From positions 10,330,540-10,394,539 of the forward strand of contig ML680086.1 in the NCBI GenBank assembly GCA_007922225.1: a stretch of DNA of 64,000 bases. The letters run 5' to 3'. This DNA comes from Emydura subglobosa. Taxonomy: Eukaryota > Chordata > Testudines > Chelidae. Under the pieces are notes generated by a model that was not told where the DNA came from, did no database searches, and saw only the letters and a program-made list of their open reading frames with translations. Made by a program: the position numbers and the translations under genes. Below, one piece after another: positions 45,679 to 56,584 of this stretch. The number at the start of each line of letters is the position of its first letter. Positions within the stretch are counted from its first letter, which is position 1.

Positions 45679-46494
45679 TGTCACCCCGATCACCCACTCC
45701 TGGAGCCCATCTTACTCTGCTTTGCTGTGAAAACTTCCACTCCCGGGCAGTTCATGTACAGCCTCCAGCAAGCAAGTTGCCCCCAACTCAGTGAATGAGT
45801 GCTTCTAGACAGCCGATACCCCCAGTCCCAGATGCAACCCTAGGAACTTCCATCTTACAATGTTCACTGCTGCCCACTGAACACTGCAAGCTCATATGTT
45901 CATCAATTTAACAAAGAAATTGATATGCACCAGCCTTGTTACTTCAAATGGTGTCTCCAAACACACTGCTTTAGGTAAAATAAACAAATTTATTTACTAC
46001 AGAAGAATTTTAAGTGATTATAAGTCAGAGGAAAGTAAGTCAGATTTAGTCAAGATAAACAAAAGCAAAACACATTCTAAACTAAGCCTAACACTTTCTG
46101 CAACCTTACAAACTCAGGTGTTTCTCATCACAGGCTGATTTCCCTTCAGTCAGGCTATCCCTTTGGGTCAGCACTTCAGTTGTTTGATGGTGGTTGTAGA
46201 TGGAGGTGGAAGAGAGTGAGCATAGCAAAATGTCCCCCTTTTAAAAATGTTTCTTCTCCCCTCTGGAGCTTCACCGTGTCCCCTAGGGTCAGGTGACAAA
46301 CAATGTTCTTGTATGGTTTTATCCATGACCTGAGTCAGTGAGCATCACCTTATCATAGTTCCAAACTGGCCAAGGGAACTATAACAATAATGCTCAGTGC
46401 ATCATGAGCATTCCAAAAACATCTTACGTGACGTATTTTACATTAAACAATACAGAATTGCACTATAAGGGCGACCATGGAGTGCAGGGTGTCA
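45679..46494. mobile_element. LTR-like insertion inside the Gypsy element, ~816 bp
   Basis: It lies exactly between RT thumb-region sequence and RNase H sequence of the host element. Its plus-strand ends are TGTCACCCCGATC and GCAGGGTGTCA, giving the TG...CA form in either reading. It contains AATAAA in both orientations near 45980-46000, so its orientation is open. No perfect target duplication is visible. It is younger than the Gypsy copy it interrupts. Confidence 0.65.
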
Positions 46495-47300
46495 CAATTT
46501 ACATCCTAGTACTTGAGAAATGGAACTGTTGAGATAATTTATTTCACCTTCTTTGAAGGCAATTGCTTGATTTGGCCCCCACAACCACAGTGTGTTGGAC
46601 TCTAATAGCTCATCCACTTCTGTCGCTTTAGAAATGCCTTGCAGGTATCGACCAAGGCAATTTACCATTGCCTGTATGCATCTCAGATATGGTATATTTG
46701 CTGGTGCATTCAATTCTCAAATTGCTTTTACTTTCTCAGGGCTAAGACTGATTCCGTCTTTGTCCTAAAAACTCGATTTGGGGTAGATGGAAAAGGCACT
46801 TTTCCTTATTTAGCTTCAGTCTGGACTGACTGATTAGGCTTAGAAGTTTGAGGGTTTTAAGTTGTGTTCTTCCATTGAAGGCTTATATATCAAAATGTTG
46901 TCCATGAAAACTGCAACTCCATTTGTGTTTAACAGTTCTGCCATCTTTCTTTGGAAAATTTCAGGTGCACTGGTAATCCCAAAAGGTAATCTTTGAAAGC
47001 AAAATTTCCCAAAGGGTGTGATAATGTAGTCAGTTTAGCACTGTCTTTGGCTAAAGAAATTTGCCAGAATCTGCTTGAGGCATCCATCTTGGAGAATACT
47101 GTAGCTCTTTTCACTTTGGGGAGGAAGTCATCCAGTGTGGGGATGATATGTCTTTCTCTCATACTTACTTCAGTAAGTCTTTTAAGATCCATAAAGATTC
47201 TTTTGGTAACTGGTACCACTCGGGCTCACCATGCTATTGGCTCAGAAATTTCCTCCATTATGCCAATCCGTTCCCTTATCTTTAACTCAGTTTACAATTT
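46495..47300 (-). pseudogene. Gypsy reverse transcriptase remnant
   Basis: Two broken frames cover the palm and thumb regions. The upstream part has ATVFSKMDASSRFWQISL, the usual motif with the first catalytic aspartate. Around 46897-46908 the active site reads FMDN instead of the required MDD, so the second aspartate is lost. The downstream part has CLGRYLQGISK and LWLWGPNQ, typical of the thumb/connection region. It is inactive through both the mutation and the frame breaks. Confidence 0.8.
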
Positions 47301-47449
47301 ATGAAGCAACGCGATAGGAGTCCTGAAAGGTGTATGTACACTACATGGTTCAGCATTGTCTCTTAATGTTATTTGTACTGGATCTCCTGTCAAAAGTCCA
47401 GTATCACCAAATACTCCATGAAACTCATCCACCTTTCCTACAAGGCCCA

Positions 47450-47755
47450 TCATGGCTGCCACACTGCAGCAGAGAAGGCTGTTTGGCCTTTGATCACACT
47501 CACTCTGAATGCAAACCTTTTGTCTTTGTAAATTGTTTCTGTGTTGAACTGGCCTATGCAGTTCAGAATACCTCCAGGACTAGTCAAGGCTATGTCAGGT
47601 GATTTCAGCTCTGCAAGGGGTTGAAAGCCATTGTAAGTCCCTTCTAATATGACTGTCATGTCTGCTCCTGAGTCAATTTTAAAGTCAGTAGTTTTTCTAT
47701 GAATATTCAGTTTCATTCTCCAGGCAGGCTCTGTCCTCACACATGACAGGTTCAA
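47450..47755 (-). pseudogene. Gypsy aspartic protease remnant
   Basis: FKIDSGADMTVI (codons at about 47647-47685) is the retropepsin active-site motif, with DSGA in place of the more common DTGA; both occur in Gypsy elements. The frame of about 100 codons is open through this domain, making it one of the best-preserved parts. Its position between the zinc knuckles and RT fits the family order. Confidence 0.75.
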
Positions 47756-47816
47756 GAAACAATGACTCTTGATTGTCTGTAATATTAGTCAACTCCCTGA
47801 TTGCCTTAATAAGGCA

Positions 47817-47920
47817 AAGATCTGCAAAATGTCCATGTTATATTCATTTATTACATCTTGTGCCTTTGGCTGGACATACCTCTTTTGGGCTATGAATTTT
47901 CCCACATCTTGAGCACTTAG
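47817..47920 (-). pseudogene. Gypsy nucleocapsid zinc-knuckle remnant
   Basis: The translation shows CSRCGKIHSPKEVCPAKGTRC and then stops inside the second knuckle, where a cysteine codon is now TGA. A further stop precedes GHFADLC. The cysteine and histidine spacing fits gag nucleocapsid knuckles. Gag sequence to the right (up to 48670) is too decayed to define. Confidence 0.65.
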
Positions 47921-48670
47921 TCTGAAAGTCTTTGTAGTTAGCCTGGGAGTTCTCTCCTTGCCTCTGGGGTTTTACGATAATGACTTTCAGCACTCATGCT
48001 CTGTCTTTTTACAGCTTCTAATCCAGTTTCTGGTTTGTCAGGTTTGGCAAATTTTGTTTTGCTGCTTCACAGGTTCAGACTGCTTTGCTATTTGAACAGC
48101 TGCGTGTAGGGCTACATCTTTTTTAAATTGTAATGAAAGACTATAGTCTGTAAGGCCAGTAACCAGTCTGGCTCAAATATTTTCATGTTTTACAGGACCC
48201 AGAAGCACAGTTTTCTGCCAATGCATGTAAAGCTCTGATAAAAGATTAAACAGATTCCCCTGGCTGTTGAATTCTCCTGTGAAAACATGCCCTTTCATAA
48301 ACACATTTCTCTGAGGTATAAAGCGTGTGTCAAACACAGCTAGAATCCTTTTGTAGTCATCTTTGTGGCTGTCTTAAGAGAAGGTAAAAGATTTAAAGAT
48401 ATGCTTTGCCAGCCTCCCCATAGAATACATTTAAAGAGGATACTTGTGTATCTCCAGTTTCCTTGTGGAGTTTGGTTGTAATGTGAAACTTTGTAAAATA
48501 CTGCTTCCAGTCTGTCCAAAGTCTGTCAAAGCTGAAGTTCTCTGGGGCATTGAAAAGTGGCATGTTGATGAGAGCAATCCTGCAACCTACCTTTCTTTTT
48601 TACCTTCTGCTTGCAACCTATGTGGCTGCTTTTCTTTGGTTTCTTTTCTCCTCTGACACCAGTTAGCCTG

Positions 48671-48688
48671 TCTTCCTTTCTGACACCA
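48671..48688 (-). other. primer-binding site
   Basis: The minus strand reads TGGTGTCAGAAAGGAAGA directly after the 5' LTR. TGGTGTCAGAA is a typical start for an LTR-retroelement primer-binding site, which pairs with the 3' end of a host tRNA. I did not identify the tRNA. Confidence 0.65.
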
Positions 48689-48857
48689 TGTCATGTACCA
48701 GATGTGAACTGGTTACAGAGCTTCCACCCCAGACTCATAAATGAAAGATCTTTTTAATACATGGCCAGCTACGGCTGTTCTCAGCTCAGATAAGATATGT
48801 TACACATGGCACCACTTAATGGCTAAACATTATAATATAGTTTAATGGTCCATTACA
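48689..48857 (-). repeat. 5' LTR of the Gypsy element
   Basis: On the minus strand it begins TGTAATGGACCATT and ends GGTACATGACA, giving the TG...CA form. It is 169 bp, compared with 144 bp for the 3' LTR; the difference is due to indels. Confidence 0.8.
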
Positions 48858-48940
48858 CTGAGGATGCTCACTAGGTACCTGGCCCTTTAAATCTGGGACA
48901 GGCCGCCTATTGCAGCCTTAAGTGAGTCATTTTGTCTCAG

Positions 48941-49191
48941 GCTGGTCTACACTGCTGGCAAAATTCAGCAGCACTCGATGGGAGTTACGCAAGCTACACA
49001 GAGTAGCGTGCATAACTGTCGACTTCGTATCTCTACTGCGCTGCGCTGACGGGAAATGTGCACCCGTCAACGCAGTGCTACGCTTTTTGGGGAGGTGGTT
49101 GTATTAGATCGACTTCAGGATCGATTGAGCGGGTCTTCATTCTAAATCAATCTGATGGCAGCGAATTTGCCACCATCAGTGTAGACATAAC
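48941..49191. mobile_element. palindromic DNA-transposon-like element with 5-bp duplication
   Basis: The ends GCTGGTCTACAC and GTGTAGACATAAC are inverted repeats of the GTCTACAC type, and CTCAG flanks both sides (48936-48940 and 49192-49196). The interior has matching blocks AACTGTCGACTTCG and CTACTGCGCTGCGCTGACG. It lies 84 bases from the Gypsy 5' LTR. Confidence 0.75.
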
Positions 49192-49519
49192 CTCAGACTG
49201 CCAGCTGCTGCTCCTTTCCTCCTATCTTGTAGGTATTGAGCTCTTTTAATGTTCTTTTCTGCTAGCTTTCTCTCTCTTTCTGCTCCCCTGGAGGAGGTCA
49301 CAGGTGGTGTTCACTCACATTTTGCCACAAACTCAGAATCAGATGGATGTCATTGTGTCTGTTAGTTTCATGGAGGGAGCCCAATTTTCAAGCTCATGGC
49401 TCACATCTCCTCCTTTGAAGTGCTCAAATCAGCACTTACGGGTTCCAGTGCATGCTTTAGGCATCTTAGCTGGGATTTCAAAGGAGCATAGGGAATTAGG
49501 CACCTGGGGCTCAACATCC
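49192..49519. other. short spacer with fold-back remnant
   Basis: Contains a partial TTTTCAAGC...TTTCAAAGGAGC fold-back typical of short interspersed palindromes, but boundaries are unclear. No gene was seen. Confidence 0.3.
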
Positions 49520-49730
49520 TTAGGACATGTTTATACATGGAGTTCTTCAGGAAGAGTTCTTCCAGAATAAGTCCATGGGTGGATACTCTTATTCTAAAAT
49601 AAGAGTGCCTTGTTCCTGTGCAGCTTTCACAGTGTGTAAAGGAACAAGGCATCCTTATTCTGGAATAAGAATGTCTGCCCATGGAGTTAGTGAGGAATAA
49701 CTGAATAGCTCCATGTGTAGAGGAGCCCTT
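49520..49730. mobile_element. palindromic element with AGAATAAG arms
   Basis: CATGGAGTTCTTCAGGAAG and CCAGAATAAGTCCATGGG on the left pair with CCCATGGAGTTAGTGAGG and CTGAATAGCTCCATG on the right. The central part AAAATAAGAGTGCCTTGTTC pairs with GAACAAGGCATCCTTATTC around a short loop. It is a full fold-back element of about 200 bp without coding content. Confidence 0.7.
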
Positions 49731-52700
49731 GTGAAGGACAAAGACTTAGTCTAAGACTTATTGTCTGATTTTTCTCCCTTCCATCTTTCAGCTGAATCTA
49801 AGCCTTTCCAATGCACTCATCAGTACGGTACCTGGGTGTGGGCTACAGAGAATGGTCTGGTTAGATTGCTCATTCACTCCACTCTCTTGGTATAGATAGA
49901 ATCTTCCTGATGTGTGCATTTAGGAATATGACTCTGTTCTATATGCGTCATGGAGGAAGAGCAGATTGTGAATTTGCATGCATTTTATTTTTGCTTTGTG
50001 CTCACATTCTTCAGCCCTTGTTGCTAGTGCTCTTTTCCTACAAAGACAGAGAATTCATAAAAACCTGGTGCTGCCTCATCCCTTGGAGCTGGATTGAGAC
50101 ATGAGGGAGATCAGTCACGAGTTTGCTTTTATTTTATTTTTATTAACATAAAGGGACGATCTGTCTGAAGGTTCTAATTTGCAAGATATTTTATAGAACT
50201 CATTCTTATGGGATTTATTTATTTTATTTTACAGTTTGTACTGCGGGCCTTCCTGTGCAAGGTGCTGTACATACACATTTCTACAACTCCTGGCATCATG
50301 GGACCCCAGTCTCAGTTGGGGCCTCTAATTACTACTGCAGCATGATTATCGAATAATAATAAAAAGACATTCCCTACTTTAAAGAGCTAATAATAATTAA
50401 AGGCTGAGATTTTCAAAGTCACCTAGTGGGATCAATTCCCACTGATTTAGAAGGAAATTAGGCATCCAAATCTTGTAGTCTAGTGAGGGTTAATGACTCA
50501 GAGCTCTTAAGTGCTGTGAGAGCCTCAGATAAAAAGCACCATATAAACACAGTTTCCTTTATTCTTCTACCATAATTAGAAGCTGTAAAACAACCACGTC
50601 CAAGGGCAGCCTACATAAACCCAAAGGTCCAGAGCTCAGATCTCTGCCCCCAACCACCCACCAAAAGAGGAATAAACACACACACGTATTATGTTCTGTT
50701 CACATACACACTAAGGTAAAGCATCATTCCATGATACTGGCTTGGCTGCTTTTATTGCTTCAGATGACTAGTCTTTATATTGAGCAGAACAGGTGACTTT
50801 AGTATCTTTGCATGTTAGTGGAGACCAGGGACATGGATCGGGTTGCCATCTGAATAGAAATGAACTGCAGAGTCATTCTGTGTCTGTTTTGTACTGGAAT
50901 AGATTTCTGCTTCTTCAAAGAGCGGATGGGAGGGGTCAGTGCATTAATGCTCTGTTTCATATCCACGGAGCCAGATGGGGGACAGAGAATGTGCTGCACT
51001 TGCAGGTACGGCAAGAGGGCTGCAATCTGTCTAGAGGTGGAGGATGTGTCTCAGGCCACAGGGTGTGAGTCTCTCCTTTCCTTCCAGCCAGAGGGAGGTG
51101 AGAAAGATATTACCCCCTGAGAATGACACACTGTGACATTATCTTGTTGCTTGTTCTTTTAGATCTGGGTGTTATATAGTCAACTGCAAAAAAAGCTGGA
51201 GGATTAGCCTTTCTCTAAGATTTACGTGTAACTGATAGAAGCTATAGCTTGGCTGAAACTGGGTGGTTCAAGAAGCTGCAACTGGCTCATGCCTGGGGGA
51301 GCAAAGGGCAAATGGCTAAATCAAACAAATCTGTCCGGGGAGGGGGAGGGGTGTTATACCAGTTGGACAAGCCCAGTGCACTTTGGCCACACCCTCTTAC
51401 CACCATGTCCTTGGCATGCTCCCAAACTAGAGGGTTGGACAGGTGTGATGCTAAGCTGCACTGGAATTCACAGCTCCTGGGTTTGTCATGCACAAGGGCT
51501 GGGATGTGGCCCTGAGTCTGCATCTACTGGCAGGCTATGCAACACCCCTGCCATCCTTTCACTTACAGGCCTCCTAGCCCAGCTCGTACTGGGGTGTTTG
51601 GCCTGAAGCAGAGGCTGCAATGAACGCTGTTGCTACTGTTAAGGCTGTTTTGCTCAATGCTGAGGGGTGCTTTTTCGTGGGGTGGGAGTATGGGGGAAGG
51701 GTCGGAATGTTTTATTTCTAATATGGAGCCTGAAATAGAACAGCTGCTTATTATGGATAAGTTTCACAGGGCCAGGAGACTGAAGGAGAGAATAAATCTG
51801 GAGGAGTGGAGCTTGTTAAAAGTGAAAATGATAATCAGAAAGAAAACAAACCTGCCGAAGCAAAGGGACTTTTATATACATATTTGAATAGGATTGTGTG
51901 GGGTTTTTTTTCTGTGTGGCTTCTATTTGTGCCCCCCCACCTTAATCTTTTCTAAACAAATCATCTGAAAATGTCAGGTTAATAAAAGGTGTCTGAGCTC
52001 AGAGGCCCCGTGCTGCTTTGTTACCTCTTTCCCTTCTGGTTCCCACTCCATGACCTTGCATGCAGAATCGCTACTTGAGCTGTTCAAAAGAAAATATAAT
52101 GAGACAGGCTCTTATCAAGGTCCTTGGAGCACCTGGTTTGCCAGCCATCCGCACTTTGGCCATTGCCAGAGGTTGTAGAGGTCAGCGCCTGATTCTGCCC
52201 TTGCATGTCACCACCTGTAGTTGTTTGGCTGAGAGTTTCAAAGGAGCCACGGGGAATTAAGGGACTAAAGCACTAAAATCCCATTGGAATCCAGCTGCTT
52301 TGAAAATCCCAGCCTTCCATCCCTGAGGAGTGGGTGTGAAATTCTGTCTCTGGCACAAGGTAGCGGGGGATTCTGACTGGGGAGTGTTTTCTGCTCATGT
52401 GCCAATATAAAGAAAAGTGGGGTATGGGTAAGGAAGGGGGCACTGGGAGTGATGCATAGATACATGTAGGGGGAGATCTTTCATGTCCTACACCCCCTTT
52501 TTACTGACTATGCCAGTGCAAAGGGGTGGCAGAGTTGCTGTGAGCTCCCCCATTCCCTTGCAGGGAATACCCTATCCCTAGCGCAGAAAGCCTCTCCAAA
52601 AGGTGCAGAGCTGTCTGCATCTACCCTCTGTGAGAGCAGTGGGAGCATTCTTGGGCATGTGAGAGGTAGGTGGGGAGAGTGTTTTTGGAGGCAGTGGGGT

Positions 52701-53419
52701 GTGTGGTTGGGAGGTGTCCTGCCCTATGGCCGGCCAGGGCCTGGACAGCTAAGTGCAAGGAATGGCTGCCTTAAATTGTGCTGGGTGGAGTTGGTCTCCC
52801 AGCAACACCAGGATGGGTAGGGCACATTATCTCTTTCCTCAGTCCCACAGTGGGCTCAGCACCAGCAAGGAGAAGTCCTACTGCAGTGAGAAAGGAAGGT
52901 GAACGTTGTCTTGCCCTTGCTGATGGGCTTGGAAAGGACATCTGGCCCTGACTCAAATCTGTCCCCAGCGTGGGAATATCACCCAAGTGGGACCTGAGGT
53001 GCCTGCAAAAGGGCAGGGGGGGGATCAGCACATGCATCCATTAGGCAGACAGTTGCCCAGACGTGCCACCTCAGACCCATACCCTACTAGGCCTGGCCTA
53101 CTCAAGCATCCCAAAGTATCGTATGCATTTGGGAAGCCAAAGGTCTGCCTCCCCTCCCCACTCAAATGACCCGGGTGAAAGTGCCAACTGTTTAACAGCG
53201 CACAGCAATGCTCCATGACAGGCAGAGGGAGGGAGGCAGGGAGGGAAGATGAATATCCTATCCAGCTGGGATTGCAAGGTGTGAATTTAGGTAGGTGGGA
53301 TGTAATTACTCAGCCAGGACTTTGGCTCGGACACTGGGGCTCTTCCAGAAACAGCAAAAGGATTTTTAATGCCTACGTGGACTTTCATGCCCCCGTTAGC
53401 TAGGCTGCTGGGTATTGTG
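49731..53419. other. mixed unique sequence with small repeat remnants, no gene seen
   Basis: A SINE-tail remnant lies at about 50225-50355 (TTGGGGCCTCTAATTACTAC). A fold-back lies at about 52225-52320 (GAGTTTCAAAGGAGCCAC with GCTGCTTTGAAAATCCC). The stretch at about 51720-51900 is non-repetitive and A-rich, and its frame is a chance reading. The 105-codon frame near 51289 has no domain. Confidence 0.35.
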
Positions 53420-53640
53420 CTGCTAAGGTGTTAGCAGGTCCCCCATTACTGCAGTATCTGAGCAGCTCACCATCTTTATCCTCTGAACACCCTTGTGAGG
53501 CAGGACAGTATTTTACAAATGGGAAACGGAAACACACAGAGTCTAAGTGGCTCACCCAAAGTTGCATGGGACATCTGGCAGAGGGGGGAAATGAACCCAG
53601 GTCTCCTGAGTGAGGAGCAGATCAGTCTTCCTCCTCTCAC
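53420..53640 (-). repeat. tRNA-headed SINE, minus strand
   Basis: CAGTATCTGAGCAGCTCACC, CACCCTTGTGAGGCAGGAC, CAAATGGGAAACGGAAAC, CTCACCCAAAGTTGCATGG and AACCCAGGTCTCCTGAGTG follow the minus-strand form in order, ending in the head region. It is one of the more complete copies. The 207-codon frame at 53552-54175 runs through it and is a shadow. Confidence 0.7.
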
Positions 53641-54951
53641 CTGATAACCCCACACTGTGGTGCTGGGACAGAAATGACTTGAAAGATAGAGCCCAATCTG
53701 TTGAATCATCAGCACTGCCTCTTGCTGTGCCTATTTGTTCTTCCACTGTCTCCCCTGCCTCTCCCCTCAGTGTAAGATCACACATAGCACAAGGTGGGAT
53801 GGCTTCGGGGTGGAGGGGGGGGAATTGTCTCTCCTTTGCTCCCAGTAGAAGGCAGATTAGCTTTTTAAATGGAAAAACTAACATAAAAAACCTTTGCAAT
53901 TTCCTGCTGAAATGGGCTAATCTGTTGCTTAAATAGGTAATAATGCCAGCAAAGCAATCAGCAACTGACTCGTGAACATTCCAGTACAGTACTTGGGGTG
54001 TGTGTGGGGGTATTAACGTTGAATACCAATAGCTGGCAAAGGCACCGCGCTTACAAAAGGTGGCAGCTGCGTGTGTAGCACGATAAAGATTTCTCTCAAG
54101 AACTGTAGCCGAGTCCATTGGTTGTGTCTGTTCTGATCTCTGGGATAGAACACCAGCCCCAGAGCAATCAGGCACTTAGACGCCAGCTTTTCCCTGATAT
54201 TGCCTTCCCCTGCAGTTCTCAGCCACTGAAGAGTGAGGGGTCAGCTGGTCAGTCCCCCATACTCTCTGTCACGGCACCATGCTAGGACAGATGGCTGCCA
54301 TGGGATTTAGGAGCTAATTTCAGGGGATCAGCGCTGAGATTACACTTTCCTGCTTCCAATCGCTGTAAGAGTTTTAAACACAGGGGGCCAGCTGTAATAT
54401 ATTCCATGGCACAGCTACTGATGGGGGCGCAGGGGCTGGAATACAATAAGGGAAAAGAGCTGAGGATGCACAGAGCGTGAAAACAAAGTCAGCTCATGAG
54501 TCGGAGGAGATGGCGGGAGGGAGAAAGGGAAGCAGCGAGAGAAGGAATGTAATAAGATGACAAGAAACTTGCACATCAGCAGCAGTTTGCTGCACCCGCC
54601 AATCCAACACTTCTAATGAGATGCTGCGTAGTGCTAACTAGATGTGTTGATTTCTTTAAATAAATATTGTAATAAAATATGCAAGAATGTTCAGACCCCA
54701 GCTTTTCTGTGTCTCTCTTTCTGTTTTCCTGAGGAGGGTTTATTGAACCTGGCTATGGGATGTGTTTGTGGCTACTTTAGCCCACTGGTATGGCACAGTT
54801 TGGCACCAGAGTCAGTTTTTCTGGCCCTGTACAAGGATAAACTTCCAGGGGGCATAGAGCTCTTACGCCACTTGCCGCCCGCATGGCAGGGGAAATGGGG
54901 TGTGGTCTGAAAAAAGGGGGCGTGGCCAGGATGTTCCTATATTATGACTCG
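53641..54951. other. candidate conserved noncoding blocks, no gene confirmed
   Basis: Two stretches look non-repetitive and motif-rich: about 53855-54115 (AATCTGTTGCTTAAATAGG, TAATGCCAGCAAAGCAATC) and about 54470-54700 (CTTCTAATGAGATGCTGCG, CTTTAAATAAATATTG). This is a visual judgement only. No gene was recognised. Confidence 0.3.
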
Positions 54952-55185
54952 GGGCTTGTCTACAACATTTGAAACTGAGCCTCTGTAGCACTTCAGTGTA
55001 GACATTACCTACGCTGGCGAGAGAGGTTTTCTCATTAGCGTAGGTAATACACCTCCCCGAGAGGTGGTAGCTAAGTGGATGGAAGAATTCCTCTGTCGAC
55101 CTAGTGCCGTCTGCAGTGGGGTGTCGATTTTTCACTCGCCTGGGTGATGTAGCTGGGTAGACCTAACTCTTTAGTGCAGACCAGT
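54952..55185 (+). mobile_element. palindromic DNA-transposon-like element (family B)
   Basis: GGGGCTTGTCTACAACATTTG starts the copy. The blocks CACTTCAGTGTAGACATTAC, GTAATACACCTCCCCGAGAG and GAATTCCTCTGTCGACCTAG follow the order seen at 9241-9523. The right arm is shortened. Confidence 0.75.
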
Positions 55186-55974
55186 CCTATGTTTTCTGTC
55201 CCCTGGGGCGGTAGAAGTTAGAGAAGGGCTCAAGCTGGTGGGAAAGTGCTCTGCCCAGCGCTGCAGCAGGGTCAAGGTATGTGGAGGTGAACTTTGCCAT
55301 CTCTGCATCCCCTGTCCTGATGTGCAGTTTATTTACACCCCACGATCTAGCCAATTAACTTCACAATGTGCAGAAGAGTGCTGGATGCTTTACAGAGAGA
55401 TAGGGTGTCTTGAACAGCTTAGAGTGTAGTTTTAGGTCCTGTCCACACGCAGCAGCCTTTTACCAGGCCTCTAACTGGTTGAGGCACCATTGGCTTAAAA
55501 CATGGTTTATGTGCATGCGGTGCACAGCCAAGAGCAAATTAATAATGCCAGTGAATCTTCTCTGAGCTTGAAAGATAAAGAGACAGTGCTTGTATTTGAC
55601 ATAGTGAATGAGAGGGAAACTGTGGGGAGGCTAAAAAGGTAGGGTTGGGACATGTCATTTTTAGGCTGAAATCCTGTGTGAATTGTTGTTCTGGAGAGAT
55701 TTGGGCTGAATCGGATTTGGGATGGGAAAATAGCCTTGTAGTGAGGCTGGCAGCTTGTAGGGAGCCTGTGTAAGAATAGCCCTTCTGAGTCACCCTATAG
55801 TCAGGGGCTGAAATGCTGCATAAAGGAGTAATTACTGCTGAGCCGTGCTGCTTCGCTCCAAGCATGAGAAGTGTTGGATTGCTTTGAAGAAGGAGTTAGG
55901 GCCTGGGGTAGAGGAGGTTGTGCAGGGAAGCCTGAGAAGTTGGCAGGCGGGGAGAGAAACCTTAAGCTGAGGTT
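55186..55974. other. no feature seen
   Basis: This is unique-looking sequence. Frames of about 100 codons on the minus strand have no domain. Confidence 0.3.
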
Positions 55975-56105
55975 TGTTTCATTTATTATCATCCATTATT
56001 TATTGTACTGAAGTAGTACCCAAAGGCCCATTGTTCTGGGCGCTGTACAAAGGTGTAGAAAGACGTGGCCCTACCCAGAAGAGCTGGTTGTTTGAGTTTC
56101 AAATA
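55975..56105 (-). repeat. SINE tail fragment, minus strand
   Basis: ATTTATTGTACTGAAGTAGT, CCCATTGTTCTGGGCGCTG and ACAAAGGTGTAGAAAGACG match the minus-strand tail of the SINE family. The head is missing. The next SINE (56170) runs in the opposite direction. Confidence 0.55.
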
Positions 56106-56169
56106 AAGCCAAACCTCAGGAAGGGGTTAATTTTGAACTGCATCTCTGAAGCAGAGTGGGAACACCACT

Positions 56170-56425
56170 TGTTTACAGGGAGGCAGTGTTGCCTAATGGC
56201 CAGCGCATTGGACTGGAACTCGGGAGACCTGGGTTCTGTTTGTGGCTCTGCCATTGGTCTGCTGGACGACCCTGGGCAAGTTATGTCACCTCTCTGTGCC
56301 TTGTTGTTGTCATCTGTAAAACGGATGAGTGATACTGACTTTCTTTGTAAAGGGATTTGAGATCTAGGGATGAAAAGCACTATATAAGACACAGAGAGAT
56401 GTAATTATTTTATTATTGCAAGGCC
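56170..56425 (+). repeat. MIR/CORE-type SINE, near full length
   Basis: This is the clearest MIR-like copy in the window. AGTGTTGCCTAATGGCCAGC holds the A box, GGGAGACCTGGGTTCTG holds the B box, and GGGCAAGTTATGTCACCTCT and GTAAAACGGATGAGTGATAC follow. The tail GGGATTTGAGATCTAGGG with AAGCACTATATAAGACAC matches a LINE 3' end, and the copy ends in TTATTTTATTATT. Confidence 0.85.
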
Positions 56426-56584
56426 ACTGTGGTTATGAATGTGCCCTGGAATCAAAGCTAGAGGCAGGTTTAGATATGTGCATCTGAATCCAACACCACT
56501 GCTGAAACTTAAAGGGGTTAGTATTTGTGGTTCTGCTCTGAGCTAGCTTTCCTCTGTAACATTAATCTGAAGCAACTACTCTCA

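Larger units (their letters stand above)
43711..48857 (-). mobile_element. decayed Ty3/Gypsy LTR retrotransposon with both LTRs
   Basis: On the minus strand the order is 5' LTR (48689-48857), primer-binding site, gag with zinc knuckles, protease, reverse transcriptase, RNase H, integrase, polypurine tract and 3' LTR (43711-43854). Integrase after RT/RNase H is the Ty3/Gypsy order. The reading frame is broken many times, and an ~816-bp LTR-like sequence splits RT from RNase H. The two LTRs share blocks such as CAGAGCTTCCACCC and GGCTGTTCTCAGCTCAGA but differ by several indels, so the insertion is old. No clear target duplication remains. Confidence 0.9.

Noticed and set aside
53552..54175. 207-codon minus-strand frame
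   Set aside because: It overlaps a SINE and a noncoding-looking block; no recognisable protein.
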